Shown in pieces: positions 1 through 9,127 of a DNA stretch of 64,000 nt; the first letter of the stretch is position 1, and every line of letters begins with the position of its first letter. Origin of the DNA: Natrinema versiforme (GTDB lineage Archaea > Halobacteriota > Halobacteria > Halobacteriales > Natrialbaceae). Position numbers and translations under genes: made by a program. The stretch is from NCBI RefSeq assembly GCF_005576615.1, contig NZ_CP040330.1, positions 3,100,001-3,164,000 on the forward strand. Direction: 5' to 3'. The notes beneath the pieces were generated by a model. That model was not told the origin of the DNA. It saw nothing but the letters and a program-made list of their open reading frames with translations, and did not search any database.

Positions 1-141
1 TAGGCGACGGCGAGGTGTCCCCAGGGCCACATTCCTGCGGCCGTACACCGGAGACGGGCATAGTCGCTTCGACTCGGCATCCCGGACACACTGCATAGGC
101 ATGGCCAACCGTTTCCTCCGTCTCCCGTATCCAGTGACTAT

Positions 142-327
142 ATGGCGAAATCAGAGTCCTCGCAGTCCGGCGGCAAACAGCAGTTGCTCGCGACCCTCGA
201 GGGGCGCTCCTGCCAACACTGTGCCGACGGCGAACTCGTCCGGGACACGTACAAGGACAACAGAGCGATCGTCTGCGACAGTTGCGGCACGCCGCGAGTA
301 CAGGTCTGGTCGTCCCCGCTCGACTGA
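142..327 (+). CDS. HVO_A0556-family small zinc finger protein
   Basis: A 61-residue protein with two CxxC knuckles, CQHC (residues about 24-27) and CDSC (about 45-48), spaced as in a zinc ribbon. It resembles the haloarchaeal family named after HVO_A0556, whose molecular role I do not know. Small zinc-finger proteins of this kind are common in haloarchaea and often act as regulators, but that is inference here. The gene stands alone, with no partner on the same strand nearby. The first 141 bases of the window hold nothing I can assign. Confidence 0.8.
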   Translation: MAKSESSQSGGKQQLLATLEGRSCQHCADGELVRDTYKDNRAIVCDSCGTPRVQVWSSPLD

Positions 328-478
328 TTTTCCGACGTCTCGAGTGCGGAGCCGACGCAAAAGCGGTCCGCCGTCCAGATTTTATTCGTGTGCAACCCGA
401 CCCGTTCTCGCTCGAGACGCGTGGCCGACTCGAGTCAGGGAGAGCCACGTCTCGCGGCGGGAAACGGGGAGCCGACTC

Positions 479-667
479 TCACTGCGACCGCGACCCCGAG
501 TAGTCGTGGCCGATGACGAGGGCGAGCGCGTGGACCGCGAGCAGTGCGACGAACAGCGAGAGGCGGCTCATCGAGTCGATCCCGGCGACGATGACCGGGA
601 GATACACAATGGGCAGCAGGGTGCCGAGCCAGAAGCCGGCAGCGGTGACTGAACTGCTCAGGTGCAT
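479..667 (-). CDS. Small membrane protein, hypothetical
   Basis: A 62-residue protein with two hydrophobic stretches (about residues 10-30 and 36-54) joined by a short loop, and a polar C-terminus. I chose the ATG at 667 because the reading frame upstream turns arginine-rich and shadow-like. It starts 9 bases after the stop of the DUF7511 gene on the same strand, so the two are probably cotranscribed. I do not recognise the family; the composition only suggests an integral membrane protein. Confidence 0.6.
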   Translation of the reverse strand: MHLSSSVTAAGFWLGTLLPIVYLPVIVAGIDSMSRLSLFVALLAVHALALVIGHDYSGSRSQ

Positions 668-675
668 TCTCAGGG

Positions 676-867
676 CTATCGCATCGATTCGAGGGCGACG
701 AACGAATCGTCGTAGGCCGAGATCCAGGCGGTCCGCAGTTCGTCCTCGCTGGCCTCGTGGGGGAAGATCGCACACTCGTCGGGAGCGTCGTCGTTTTCGA
801 CCGTGACGTGATCGAGTTCGGTCGTCGGTTCCTTGCTGTCTGGGGCGTGAAAGTCGGCGTCGGTCAT
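676..867 (-). CDS. DUF7511 domain-containing protein
   Basis: A 63-residue acidic protein whose pattern matches the haloarchaeal DUF7511 family: an N-terminal TELDHVTVE strand, a central ECAIFP, then TAWISA and a C-terminal LESMR. No catalytic or membrane feature is visible and the family has no known function. It is the first gene of a likely two-gene unit with the membrane protein at 479-667. The 283 bases upstream (868-1150) contain an AT-rich patch near 910-930 that may hold its promoter, and no convincing gene. Confidence 0.78.
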   Translation of the reverse strand: MTDADFHAPDSKEPTTELDHVTVENDDAPDECAIFPHEASEDELRTAWISAYDDSFVALESMR

Positions 868-1150
868 GGGGTATCGGGCGACGGGTACTCGCGCCGACCG
901 ATGCTACCGGATTCAATACTATTGTTATCGAGTTGCTAATCCGCCGGAGACGGACGATAGCGTCCGATTCCGTTCCGATTCAGACGATTCAATCGCCCGA
1001 AAAAGAACTCGACGAGTCCTGACGTGTACGAGGAAGCTATGGAACGCAGCCGCGAAAACGGCGGTTCGCTCGAGGCCGTAACGACTCGTTTCGAACGGTT
1101 CCGGCGCGTCATTCCGACCGCAAACGACCGGTCGAATCCCGGGCGATCGC

Positions 1151-2260
1151 CTAGATCGACGGCCGGGTTCCGAGCGTGAGGGTTCTGGTGATCTCCCGAC
1201 CGTCCCGTCGGAGCCCCACCGAGAGCGTCTCACCGGGACTTGTCTCGAGGGCCAGATACGTCGAGAGGGCGTGGCGATCGGGGATCGGCTCGCCGTTTAG
1301 CTCGAGGATAACGTCGCCACCGACGGGGATTCGCTCGCCGCGTCGCTGGACGGTTCGCGTCGACGGCCGGAGGACGCCGTCGGCGGCCGAGCCGTCCGCG
1401 ACGCTGACGACGAGGACGCCGGTCGCCGTCTCGAGGTCGTTGGCATCGGCGACGAGTCGGTCGACGGTCCGCGGTCCGATGCCCACGTAGGAGTGCTCGT
1501 ACGAGCCGGTCTCGATGAGCGACGGGATGACGCGCTCGGCCACCGCCGCCGAGATCGCGAAGGCGACGTTGTCGCCGCCGCCGGTGTTGACCACCCCGAC
1601 GACGTTCCCGTCGAGGTCGACGAGCGGGCCGCCGCTGTTACCGGGGTTGACGGCCGCGTCGGTCTGGACGACGTTGGGGAACGGGAACGGCCGATCGTCG
1701 ACGGAGAGCGTGCGGTCGACGCCGCTGACGATCCCCGTCGTCATCGATCCCTCGAACCCGAAGGGGTTGCCCATCGCGGCTACCTGTTGGCCGACGACGG
1801 GCCGTTGCTCGGTCAGGGACAGCGGCGTCGCCGATTCGGGGACGTGATTGACCTCGAGGACGGCCAGATCGCTGTAGTAGTCGCGACCGACGAGTCTGGT
1901 GTCGGTCCAGTCGCCGGTGATGTACTGGAGGTCGGCCGCCTCGCCGTTGCTGATGACGTGGTCGTTGGTGACGACGTGGCGGTCGTCGTAGACAAATCCT
2001 GACCCCTGACCGCGGCCTTTGGCACCGGAATCCGGGTTCGTGATCCCGAACACGCGGACCTGGGTGACCGATTCGATGACCGAATCGTAGAGGTCGGTAA
2101 AGGCTGACCCTGTCGCGAGGTTTTCCTTGTCGATAGTGGATGCGGAGTCGCCCTCGATCGAGTTGTCGGCTTGGGGCTCGGCACAGCCCGCGACGGCACC
2201 GGCGAGGCCGGCGCTCGCGGCGGCGAGAAACGAGCGCCGACCCAGTCGGGAATCGTTCAT
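1151..2260 (-). CDS. S1C trypsin-like serine protease HtrA/DegP, Tat lipoprotein
   Basis: A 369-residue HtrA-type protease exported to the outer face of the membrane. The N-terminus has a twin-arginine signal (R8-R9) and a lipobox AVAGC with Cys26, so it is probably a Tat-exported, lipid-anchored protein as is common in haloarchaea. The catalytic triad is visible: His101 in TNDHV, Asp131 in SDLAV, and Ser209 in GNSGGP. A PDZ domain fills about residues 255-365. The family degrades or refolds damaged envelope proteins. It is divergent from pus10 across about 140 bases. The Met at 2260 is supported by the signal-peptide start. Confidence 0.93.
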   Translation of the reverse strand: MNDSRLGRRSFLAAASAGLAGAVAGCAEPQADNSIEGDSASTIDKENLATGSAFTDLYDSVIESVTQVRVFGITNPDSGAKGRGQGSGFVYDDRHVVTNDHVISNGEAADLQYITGDWTDTRLVGRDYYSDLAVLEVNHVPESATPLSLTEQRPVVGQQVAAMGNPFGFEGSMTTGIVSGVDRTLSVDDRPFPFPNVVQTDAAVNPGNSGGPLVDLDGNVVGVVNTGGGDNVAFAISAAVAERVIPSLIETGSYEHSYVGIGPRTVDRLVADANDLETATGVLVVSVADGSAADGVLRPSTRTVQRRGERIPVGGDVILELNGEPIPDRHALSTYLALETSPGETLSVGLRRDGREITRTLTLGTRPSI

Positions 2261-2403
2261 TATCGAGGGATTGGACCGGTCCCATTTGAACCTCCGGACT
2301 CACAGCCGGCGCTTTCAAGCAGGGGCGACAGTCGCGGCCGGACCGGCCGTCGCCGCTCTCCCGAAGGGAAAACGTGTTACCCGCGGCTCCCCGTTCTCGA
2401 GAC

Positions 2404-3783
2404 ATGATCACGGAAGACGCCCGCGCGTTGCTGGCGACCGGAGCCGTCTGTGACTCCTGTCTCGGACGGCCGTTCGCCGAGCGGAGTTTCGGGCTGACCA
2501 ACGCCGAGCGCGGCCGGGCGCTGCGGACGACGGTCGCGCTGGCTGACGACGAGGACTTCGAATCCACCGACCCCGCGGACTGCTGGGTCTGCGAGGGCTA
2601 CTGCGGAACCTTCGACGCCGTCGCCGAGACGATCATCGACGCCCTCGAGGGGTGCGAGTTCGCCACCTATCAGGTCGGCACCCGCGTCCCGCCGTTAGTC
2701 GAGGAGAACGAACGCCTGCTCCGGGACGACGCCGACCTCGAGCCCGACGCCGGCGAGTCGATGAAACGCGAGATGAACCGCGAGGTCGGCCGGCGCGTCG
2801 GCGCGCTGACCGAGACCGAGGTCGACTTCGACCGGCCCGACGTGCTCGCCGTCATCGACCTCGAGGGGTTCGACCCGCTCGAGACCCTCGAGTCGGGCAA
2901 CGTCACGGGCCACGCGGTCGACGTCCAGATCAACCCCGCGTTCGTCTACGGCCGCTACCGCAAACTCGAGCGCGATATTCCCCAGACGGAGTGGCCCTGT
3001 CGGGAGTGTGGCGGCAGCGGTATTCAGTTGGGCGACGACGGCGAGGAGCCCTGTGACTACTGCGGCGGCTCGGGCTACCTGTACGACACGAGCGTCGAAC
3101 AGGTCGTCCGCCCCCACGTCGTCGCGGCCATGGACGGCGACGAGGGCACCTTCCACGGCGCGGGCCGGGAGGACGTCGACGCCCGCATGCTCGAGGGCGG
3201 GCGGCCGTTCGTCCTCGAGGTGAAACGACCCCGCGTTCGAGACCCCGATCCGGCGGCACTCGAGCGGGAGATCAACGCGGCGGCCGACGGCTCCGTCGAG
3301 GTCGACGGGCTGCGGCTGGCGACCTACGAGATGGTCGAGCGCGTCAAGGAACACGACGCGAGCAAACACTACCGCGCGGATGTCGAGTTCGCCGAGCCGG
3401 TCGACGAGGCCGACTTCAAGGCGGCGCTCGCGGACCTCGAGGGAACGACCGTCGACCAGTACACCCCCGAGCGGGTCGACCATCGGCGGGCGGGCCTGAC
3501 CCGCGAGCGGACGGTCTACGGCATCGACGGCGATCTGCAATCGCCGACCGAGGCCGAGGTTCGGCTCCACGGCGAAGGCGGCCTCTACGTGAAGGAACTC
3601 ATCAGCAGCGACGACGGCCGAACCGAGCCGAGTCTGGCCGGCCTGCTCGAGACCGACGCCGAGGTGACCGCGCTGGACGTGACCGGCGTCGAGGGAGAGA
3701 GCGAGCCGTTCGAGCGCGAGGAGTACTTCCTCGACGAGCCGCGGGCGGACTCCGGAGACGAGGTCGCGGAGACCGCCGACTGA
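2404..3783 (+). CDS. pus10: tRNA pseudouridine(54/55) synthase Pus10
   Basis: A 459-residue archaeal Pus10, which makes pseudouridine 54 and 55 in the tRNA T-loop. An N-terminal accessory region has CDSC (residues about 16-19) and CWVC zinc ligands. The C-terminal catalytic domain carries the GRED motif with the presumed nucleophile Asp257, followed by DARML. Between them is a second Cys-rich patch (CREC and CDYC, around residues 200-222), as in other archaeal Pus10 proteins. I chose the ATG at 2404 because the conserved ITEDARALL begins there; an upstream in-frame ATG at 2374 adds unconserved residues. rnhB follows 51 bases downstream and may be cotranscribed. Confidence 0.95.
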   Translation: MITEDARALLATGAVCDSCLGRPFAERSFGLTNAERGRALRTTVALADDEDFESTDPADCWVCEGYCGTFDAVAETIIDALEGCEFATYQVGTRVPPLVEENERLLRDDADLEPDAGESMKREMNREVGRRVGALTETEVDFDRPDVLAVIDLEGFDPLETLESGNVTGHAVDVQINPAFVYGRYRKLERDIPQTEWPCRECGGSGIQLGDDGEEPCDYCGGSGYLYDTSVEQVVRPHVVAAMDGDEGTFHGAGREDVDARMLEGGRPFVLEVKRPRVRDPDPAALEREINAAADGSVEVDGLRLATYEMVERVKEHDASKHYRADVEFAEPVDEADFKAALADLEGTTVDQYTPERVDHRRAGLTRERTVYGIDGDLQSPTEAEVRLHGEGGLYVKELISSDDGRTEPSLAGLLETDAEVTALDVTGVEGESEPFEREEYFLDEPRADSGDEVAETAD

Positions 3784-3834
3784 CGACCGGGACGAGTCGC
3801 AACGACTTTCCTCGCCGCAACTGACTCCCACGGT

Positions 3835-4506
3835 ATGCCATTCGGCGTCGACGAGGCCGGCAAGGGCCCCGCGCTGGGGTCGATGTTCGCCGCGGCCGTT
3901 CACTGCGAGGATTCGGAAGCCCTCCCCGACGGCATCAGGGACTCGAAACGACTCGCTCCCGAGCGACGCGAGGAACTGGCCGCGACGCTACGGACCGACG
4001 ATCGGATCGCGATCAGCGTCGCCGAGATCACGCCGGCGCGGATCGACGAGCCCGAGACGGACATGAACTCGCTCGCGGTCGCGGCCCACGCCGAGGCCAT
4101 CGAGGGAGCGGTCGCCGATCTCGAGCGAGACGGTACCGCAAACGAGCCGGTTTCGGGACTCTGTGACGCCTGCGACACCGACGCCGACCGCTTCGCCCGC
4201 CGGGTCGCCGACGGCTGCTCGCTCGAAAATCTCGCCGTCGACGCGCGCCACGGTGCCGACGACGACTCGCCCCTCGTCGGTGCGGCGAGCATTATCGCCA
4301 AAGTCGAACGCGATTCGCACATGGCCGCCTTCGCGGACGAGTACGGCCCGGTCGGCAGCGGCTATCCGGGCGATTCGACCACCCGCGAGTTCCTCGGGTC
4401 CTACGTCGACGACCACCGCGAACTCCCGCCGTTCGCTCGGGAATCGTGGTCGACCTGCGAGGACGCCCTCGCCGAGGCCGAACAGACCGGCCTCGAGCAG
4501 TTTTAG
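3835..4506 (+). CDS. rnhB: Ribonuclease HII
   Basis: A 223-residue RNase HII, which cuts the RNA strand of RNA-DNA hybrids and removes single ribonucleotides from DNA. The active-site motif DEAGKGP (Asp6, Glu7) is at the N-terminus, followed by the conserved DSKRL and a C-terminal KVERD and GSGYPGD region typical of archaeal members. The length is usual for the family. It follows pus10 in the same direction and precedes a channel-like membrane protein by 57 bases. Confidence 0.95.
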   Translation: MPFGVDEAGKGPALGSMFAAAVHCEDSEALPDGIRDSKRLAPERREELAATLRTDDRIAISVAEITPARIDEPETDMNSLAVAAHAEAIEGAVADLERDGTANEPVSGLCDACDTDADRFARRVADGCSLENLAVDARHGADDDSPLVGAASIIAKVERDSHMAAFADEYGPVGSGYPGDSTTREFLGSYVDDHRELPPFARESWSTCEDALAEAEQTGLEQF

Positions 4507-4563
4507 CGGCCGATTCGGGACGATGCGTAGCGCTCAAGACGCTCGCCGGCCTCGAGGAAACCA

Positions 4564-5217
4564 GTGACAGAAGCGTTGGCTGCGGTCTCGGTCGTCGATC
4601 CGTTCGCCGCGATGAACGCGATCGGGCTCGTGGCGTTCGCGCTGGTCGGCTCGAGCAAGGCGATCCGCGAGGAGTTCGATCTGTTCGGCGTCGCCGTCGT
4701 CGGGCTCGTCACGGCGTTCGCCGGCGGCGCGACGCGAGACGTTCTCGTCAACCGGATTCCGCTGGCGCTCCAGTCGCCGAGCGAGATCGCGCTCGGACTG
4801 TTCGGCGTGGCGCTGGCGATCGGGGTGAGCGCCGTTCTCGAGGGGGCGGACGACCACCCGATCACGCTCTGTTCCGACGCCGTGGGACTCGCCGCGTTCA
4901 CCACGGCCGGGGCCATCGTCGCGACCGACGCCGGCGTCTCGGGCTTCGGCGTCGTCGCGATCGCGACGATCAACGCCGTCGGCGGCGGCGCGTTCGCGGA
5001 CATCCTGCTCGACCGCTCCCCGTTTATTCTGCTCGAGGACTTCTACGCCAGTTGCACGGTACTCGGCGGGAGCACCTACTGGCTCGTCGTCGTGCTCGGC
5101 GGCTCCGGGAGCGTCGCCGCGGCAGTCTGTGCGGCGGTAACGGTCGGGACGCGCATGGTGGCGGTCTCCCGCGGCTGGACGGTCCCGACGGCGAAGGTCC
5201 TCCGGACGAGTCCATGA
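4564..5217 (+). CDS. TRIC-type/UPF0126 family membrane protein
   Basis: A 217-residue integral membrane protein with six to seven hydrophobic segments. It shows the GGATRD motif (about residues 58-63) near the first repeat and GGGAFADIL in the second, the inverted-repeat signature of the UPF0126/YadS family related to trimeric intracellular cation channels. Potassium-selective conduction is known for some prokaryotic TRIC channels; the substrate here is inferred only. The start is a GTG at 4564, shortly downstream of rnhB. Confidence 0.85.
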   Translation: MTEALAAVSVVDPFAAMNAIGLVAFALVGSSKAIREEFDLFGVAVVGLVTAFAGGATRDVLVNRIPLALQSPSEIALGLFGVALAIGVSAVLEGADDHPITLCSDAVGLAAFTTAGAIVATDAGVSGFGVVAIATINAVGGGAFADILLDRSPFILLEDFYASCTVLGGSTYWLVVVLGGSGSVAAAVCAAVTVGTRMVAVSRGWTVPTAKVLRTSP

Positions 5218-5253
5218 CGGTGCTAGGTGGCGCGGGACCAGACCGCGACAGTA

Positions 5254-5601
5254 TTACGTTGAACGGGACCAGACCGCGTAGACGTAGCAGCCGACGCCGA
5301 GAAAGACGAGCAGCGAGGAGAGCCCGTCGGCGACCGCCGATGCGGCGAGAACGGCGACGAACTGCAACAGGCCGCCAGCGACGAGCGAGCCCGCGGCCAC
5401 GAGCAGTGCCGGTCCCGGATCCGTCACTTGCTGGTACAGCAACGCGCCCACGGCGATCGCGATGATACCGAACCCGAACGCCGCGACGGTAAGCGCCAGC
5501 GGATCGTTCGTCACCGTCGCGTAGGCCAGCAGGGCGAAGTACCCGAGAATCAGGGCGACGATCGCTCGAGACCGAGCCGTCGACCCGGCAGTTGCGTTCA
5601 T
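5254..5601 (-). CDS. Four-helix membrane protein, hypothetical
   Basis: A 115-residue protein with about four transmembrane helices (roughly residues 13-30, 36-55, 66-87 and 92-110) and almost no soluble part. I do not recognise a family. It lies 25 bases downstream of the CPBP protease on the same strand, so it may be the last gene of a lonB-CPBP unit. Function unknown. Confidence 0.6.
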   Translation of the reverse strand: MNATAGSTARSRAIVALILGYFALLAYATVTNDPLALTVAAFGFGIIAIAVGALLYQQVTDPGPALLVAAGSLVAGGLLQFVAVLAASAVADGLSSLLVFLGVGCYVYAVWSRST

Positions 5602-5626
5602 ACCGTTCTCAATCGGGTCCCGGCCC

Positions 5627-6670
5627 TTAGCCTTCGAGGGTCTCGGCCCACTCGAGGCCCAGCCCCTCGTGGACGACGAACTCGAGGGCGTTGACGAGGT
5701 AGTGAGCGACGACGACGACCAGCAGGCTCCCGGTGGCGATGAAGACGGCCGCGAGGACGAACCCGAGGAGGCCGGTGACGACGACCCCGATCGAGCCCTG
5801 CATGCCGTGGCCGAGCGCGAACGCGACCGAGGAGACGACCGCGAGCAGCCACGGCGAGAGGCCGAAGCCGGCGGCGGGGGCGCCGATCATCGCCGCCCGG
5901 AAGAGGAACTCCTCGAAGACGGCGATGATCGGCAAGACCCCGCCCAAGAGGAGCAGCCAGCCGCCGACCGACTCGGGCGAGAGCAGTTCTCGAAGGTCCT
6001 CCTCGTGATCGAACCCGAAACGGGTCGCGGCCGCTGCGGCGAGTTCGTTCGCGAGGTAGAAGACGACTCCGGCGGCTACTCCCCAGAGCAATCCCGTCTC
6101 GAGGTACGCGACGGAGAACTCGATGCCGAGTGCCGAGGCCGGAATCGCCGTGTAGACCGCCGCACTGAGCAATACGACCGCGAACAGCCCCTGTGAGAAG
6201 GCCACGTTCGCGAGGACCATCCCGGTCGACAGCGAGTCCGGATCGACGCCGCGGTCGGCGGCGGCCGCGTCGCGACCCGTCCTCGAGTCCCGGTGCGGTC
6301 CGGTCGGATCGGCGGCGGTCCGGTCCGGTCGGTCGTCGACGGTCTCTGTGGGCCTCGAGGACGGTCCCGGGTTCGACGACTCGTCGACGGCTCGAGTGCC
6401 CTCGACCGGATTGTGCGCCGAGGAACTGGTCGAATCCGAGTTCGTCTCGCCGCGTTTGGACTGGTCGAACTCGGCGTTTTCAGTGGGAATGTCGACCGCG
6501 ATATCGGCGCGGTCGGCGTCGGTGTCGACCGGTGTCTCGGTTCCGGGGTCGGAGTCCTCGCCGGAGTCGGAATCGCCGTCGCTAAACGAGGATTGGGTGA
6601 GATGCGATAAAACGAGCAGCAAGACGAGGACGACGCCCGTTATGCCGACGAACGCCGCCCACTGGGGCAT
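5627..6670 (-). CDS. CPBP family intramembrane metalloprotease
   Basis: A 347-residue membrane protein with one N-terminal helix (residues 3-23), a long acidic, probably disordered linker (about 30-150), and a C-terminal CPBP/ABI (CAAX-protease-like) domain of about six helices. The catalytic motifs are present: EEFLFR at 253-258, the second-motif His288 in ALGHG, and the third-motif His323 in AHYLVN. Its start codon touches the lonB stop codon with no gap, so the two membrane proteases are almost certainly translated from one mRNA. The substrate is unknown. Confidence 0.88.
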   Translation of the reverse strand: MPQWAAFVGITGVVLVLLLVLSHLTQSSFSDGDSDSGEDSDPGTETPVDTDADRADIAVDIPTENAEFDQSKRGETNSDSTSSSAHNPVEGTRAVDESSNPGPSSRPTETVDDRPDRTAADPTGPHRDSRTGRDAAAADRGVDPDSLSTGMVLANVAFSQGLFAVVLLSAAVYTAIPASALGIEFSVAYLETGLLWGVAAGVVFYLANELAAAAATRFGFDHEEDLRELLSPESVGGWLLLLGGVLPIIAVFEEFLFRAAMIGAPAAGFGLSPWLLAVVSSVAFALGHGMQGSIGVVVTGLLGFVLAAVFIATGSLLVVVVAHYLVNALEFVVHEGLGLEWAETLEG

Positions 6671-8833
6671 TTACTGCGGGCTGGGATTCGAGCCGCCAGC
6701 GGAGCTGACGGAGCCTTGGTCGAACGCCGTGCCCGTGATCGACTTGAGGCGGTCGACCAGCGAGTCCTTCTTGGGTTCGCCCATGAGGGCGACGTCGAGG
6801 ACTTCGCTGATGTTCGAACAGGGGATGATTTCGACCATCTCCTCGTATTCCTCTTCGATCATCACGTCCTGCTCGTTGGCTTTGGGGATGATGATCTTGC
6901 TACAGCCGGCCTTGGCGGCGGCCTCGATCTTGTGGGTGACCCCACCGACCGGGAGCACGTCGCCGCGGACCGACAGCGAGCCGGTCATGGCGACCGACTG
7001 GTCGACCGGGATGTTCTCGAGCGCGCTGATGACGGCGGTCGCCACCGTGATGGAGGCGGAGTCGCCGTCGACGCCCTGCTGACCGGCCTGGACGAACTGG
7101 ATGTGGATGTCCTTCTCCGAGAGGTCCACGTCGGAGAACTTCTTGATGATCGCGGAGACGTTCTGGACCGACTCCTCGGCCATCTCCTGAAGCTTCCCGG
7201 TGGCGATCACCTGACCGCCGCCCTGTGCGGGGGCGATCTCGGCCATGACGGGGAGCATGATACCCGAGTCCTCGCCCATGACGGCGAGGCCGTTGACACG
7301 GCCTTCGACGCCGCCTTCGTTGACCTGCAGTTCGTAGTCCTTGCGCCGTTCGATGTAGTCGTCGGCGAGCTGTTGCTCGATCGAGCGCGAGCGGCGCTTG
7401 GCCTGCAGCACGTCGTCGCGAGTGGTGTTCTCGCGGTCCTCGGCGCGGGCGATGTCACCCGCGACGCGGACCAGTCCACCGAGGCTGCGGAACAGCAGCG
7501 TGAGGTGGTTTTTGCGGCCCGAGCGGCGCTTGGCCTCGAGGATGAGTTCCTCGACGGCGTCGTCGGTGAAGTGGGGCAGGCGGCCGTCGCGTTCGACCTC
7601 CTGTGCGATGAAGCGGGCGTACTTGCGCCGCATTTCGGGGGTGTCCTCGATGGTGTCGTCCATGTAGACCTCGTACCCGTACCCCTTGATCCGGTTGCGG
7701 AGCGCGGGGTGCATGTTCTCCATGGCGTCGAGGTTCCCGGCGGCGACCATGATGAAGTCACAGGGGACGGGTTCGGTCTGGACCATCGCGCCCGAGGAGC
7801 GCTCGGACTGGCCCGTAATGGCGAACTCGCCCTCCTGAATCGCCGTCATCAGCTTCTGTTGGGTGCGGATGTCGAGCGTGTTGATCTCGTCGACGAACAG
7901 CACGCCCTTGTTGGACTTGTGGATCGAGCCCGGTTCGACGCGGTCGTGGCTCGGGGTCTCCATGCCGCCGGACTGGAACGGGTCGTGGCGGACGTCGCCC
8001 AGCAGTGCGCCGGCGTGGGCACCGGTCGCGTCCTCGAAGGGCGCGACGCGCTGATCGCCGTTGTTGACGATCATGTTGGGCACCATCGCGTCGGTGCCGC
8101 GAGAGGTGTAGCGGAAGATCAGCCAGATGATCCCCGCCGCGAGGACGCCGAGCAGAATGCTGGCGGGGCTGAGGATCGCGTAGCCGATAACGACCGCGAT
8201 GATGATCCACATCAGGATCGAGCGCATCTGGTTGCGCTTTCGGGCTTCCTCCTTGTGGGCGTCGATGATCTGTTCGCCCTTCCCAGCAGGAACGGTTCGG
8301 ACCTTCGGCTCGTTGCCGTCGTCCGGATTGTGATAGACTAAGACATCTTGGAGATCTTCCTTCGGAAGCAGTTGGCTCATCGCCTTCGCCAGCATCGACT
8401 TGCCGGTCCCCGGCGAGCCGATCATCATGACGTGCCGGCGCTGCTTCGCTGCCTTGATGATGATATCTCGTGCTTCGTCTTGGCCGATGACCTGATCGAC
8501 GAGCCGATCGGGGACTTCGATGTCCGCCGTGGAGTCGATCTTGAGGCCGCCGAGAAGGTCGTCCTCGGCGATATCCTCGTCGACCTCGACGCCCGGGTCG
8601 ACCTCGACTGTACTGCCGAGGTCTTCGACGGTCTCGATATCGTCGCCGTCCTCCTCGTCGGGCGACGGCTCGAACTCGTCGATCGGATCGTCGACGTCGG
8701 TGCGACGGTCACCGTCCTCCTCAGGCGGCGACCGGTCTCCCTGACGCTCGGACTGCTCCGCGGGGGCGTCCCCGTCCGGAGCGGTCTCCGAGGCGTCTTC
8801 GGGAGGGTCGTCAACGTTCGTATCGTTACTCAT
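6671..8833 (-). CDS. lonB: ATP-dependent membrane protease LonB
   Basis: A 720-residue archaeal LonB. It has an acidic N-terminal extension (1-95), an AAA+ module with Walker A GSPGTGKS (139-146) and Walker B VLFVDE (311-316), two membrane-spanning segments inserted between the Walker motifs (about 205-241), and a C-terminal Lon protease domain. The catalytic dyad is Ser592 in GDSAS and Lys635 in THKIE. LonB is the membrane-anchored quality-control protease of archaea; in Haloferax volcanii it is essential and affects carotenoid and lipid composition. A TATA-like box lies about 45 bases upstream of the start. It is followed without a gap by the CPBP protease gene. Confidence 0.97.
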   Translation of the reverse strand: MSNDTNVDDPPEDASETAPDGDAPAEQSERQGDRSPPEEDGDRRTDVDDPIDEFEPSPDEEDGDDIETVEDLGSTVEVDPGVEVDEDIAEDDLLGGLKIDSTADIEVPDRLVDQVIGQDEARDIIIKAAKQRRHVMMIGSPGTGKSMLAKAMSQLLPKEDLQDVLVYHNPDDGNEPKVRTVPAGKGEQIIDAHKEEARKRNQMRSILMWIIIAVVIGYAILSPASILLGVLAAGIIWLIFRYTSRGTDAMVPNMIVNNGDQRVAPFEDATGAHAGALLGDVRHDPFQSGGMETPSHDRVEPGSIHKSNKGVLFVDEINTLDIRTQQKLMTAIQEGEFAITGQSERSSGAMVQTEPVPCDFIMVAAGNLDAMENMHPALRNRIKGYGYEVYMDDTIEDTPEMRRKYARFIAQEVERDGRLPHFTDDAVEELILEAKRRSGRKNHLTLLFRSLGGLVRVAGDIARAEDRENTTRDDVLQAKRRSRSIEQQLADDYIERRKDYELQVNEGGVEGRVNGLAVMGEDSGIMLPVMAEIAPAQGGGQVIATGKLQEMAEESVQNVSAIIKKFSDVDLSEKDIHIQFVQAGQQGVDGDSASITVATAVISALENIPVDQSVAMTGSLSVRGDVLPVGGVTHKIEAAAKAGCSKIIIPKANEQDVMIEEEYEEMVEIIPCSNISEVLDVALMGEPKKDSLVDRLKSITGTAFDQGSVSSAGGSNPSPQ

Positions 8834-8872
8834 AGAACTCTGTTCGGTACCTGATTCGAAGGGATTGCGACT

Positions 8873-8882
8873 GATATACTTT
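8873..8882 (-). promoter_or_regulatory. TATA-like box upstream of lonB
   Basis: On the minus strand this reads AAAGTATATC, about 45 bases before the lonB ATG, which suggests a short 5' leader. A second AT-rich patch at about 8966-9001 lies in the same 294-base gap before nadM and is less easily assigned. No gene is visible in the gap (8834-9127). Confidence 0.5.
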
Positions 8883-9127
8883 CTCCATGCGGAGGATGGT
8901 GTCAGTGGCTGATACCGGAGAGAACAGCGGTCGAGGGCGGAAATCAGCCGATGAGGACAGTTTCTTTAATACGAAGTTATATTATTCGGAATATATAGTT
9001 GCGTGACCAGTCGTGATCGACCAGTGTCGGGACGAACGGAACGTCATCGTGACGCAACCGGTCGCCAGACCGATTGACTCGAGGGCAACTCGCCACGCTT
9101 AAGCGCCGCGCCCGAGCAGTGTCCGGC

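Noticed and set aside
3000-3090. DnaJ-like CxxCxGxG repeats
   Set aside because: They lie inside Pus10, where archaeal homologues carry a similar cysteine patch; there is no J domain.
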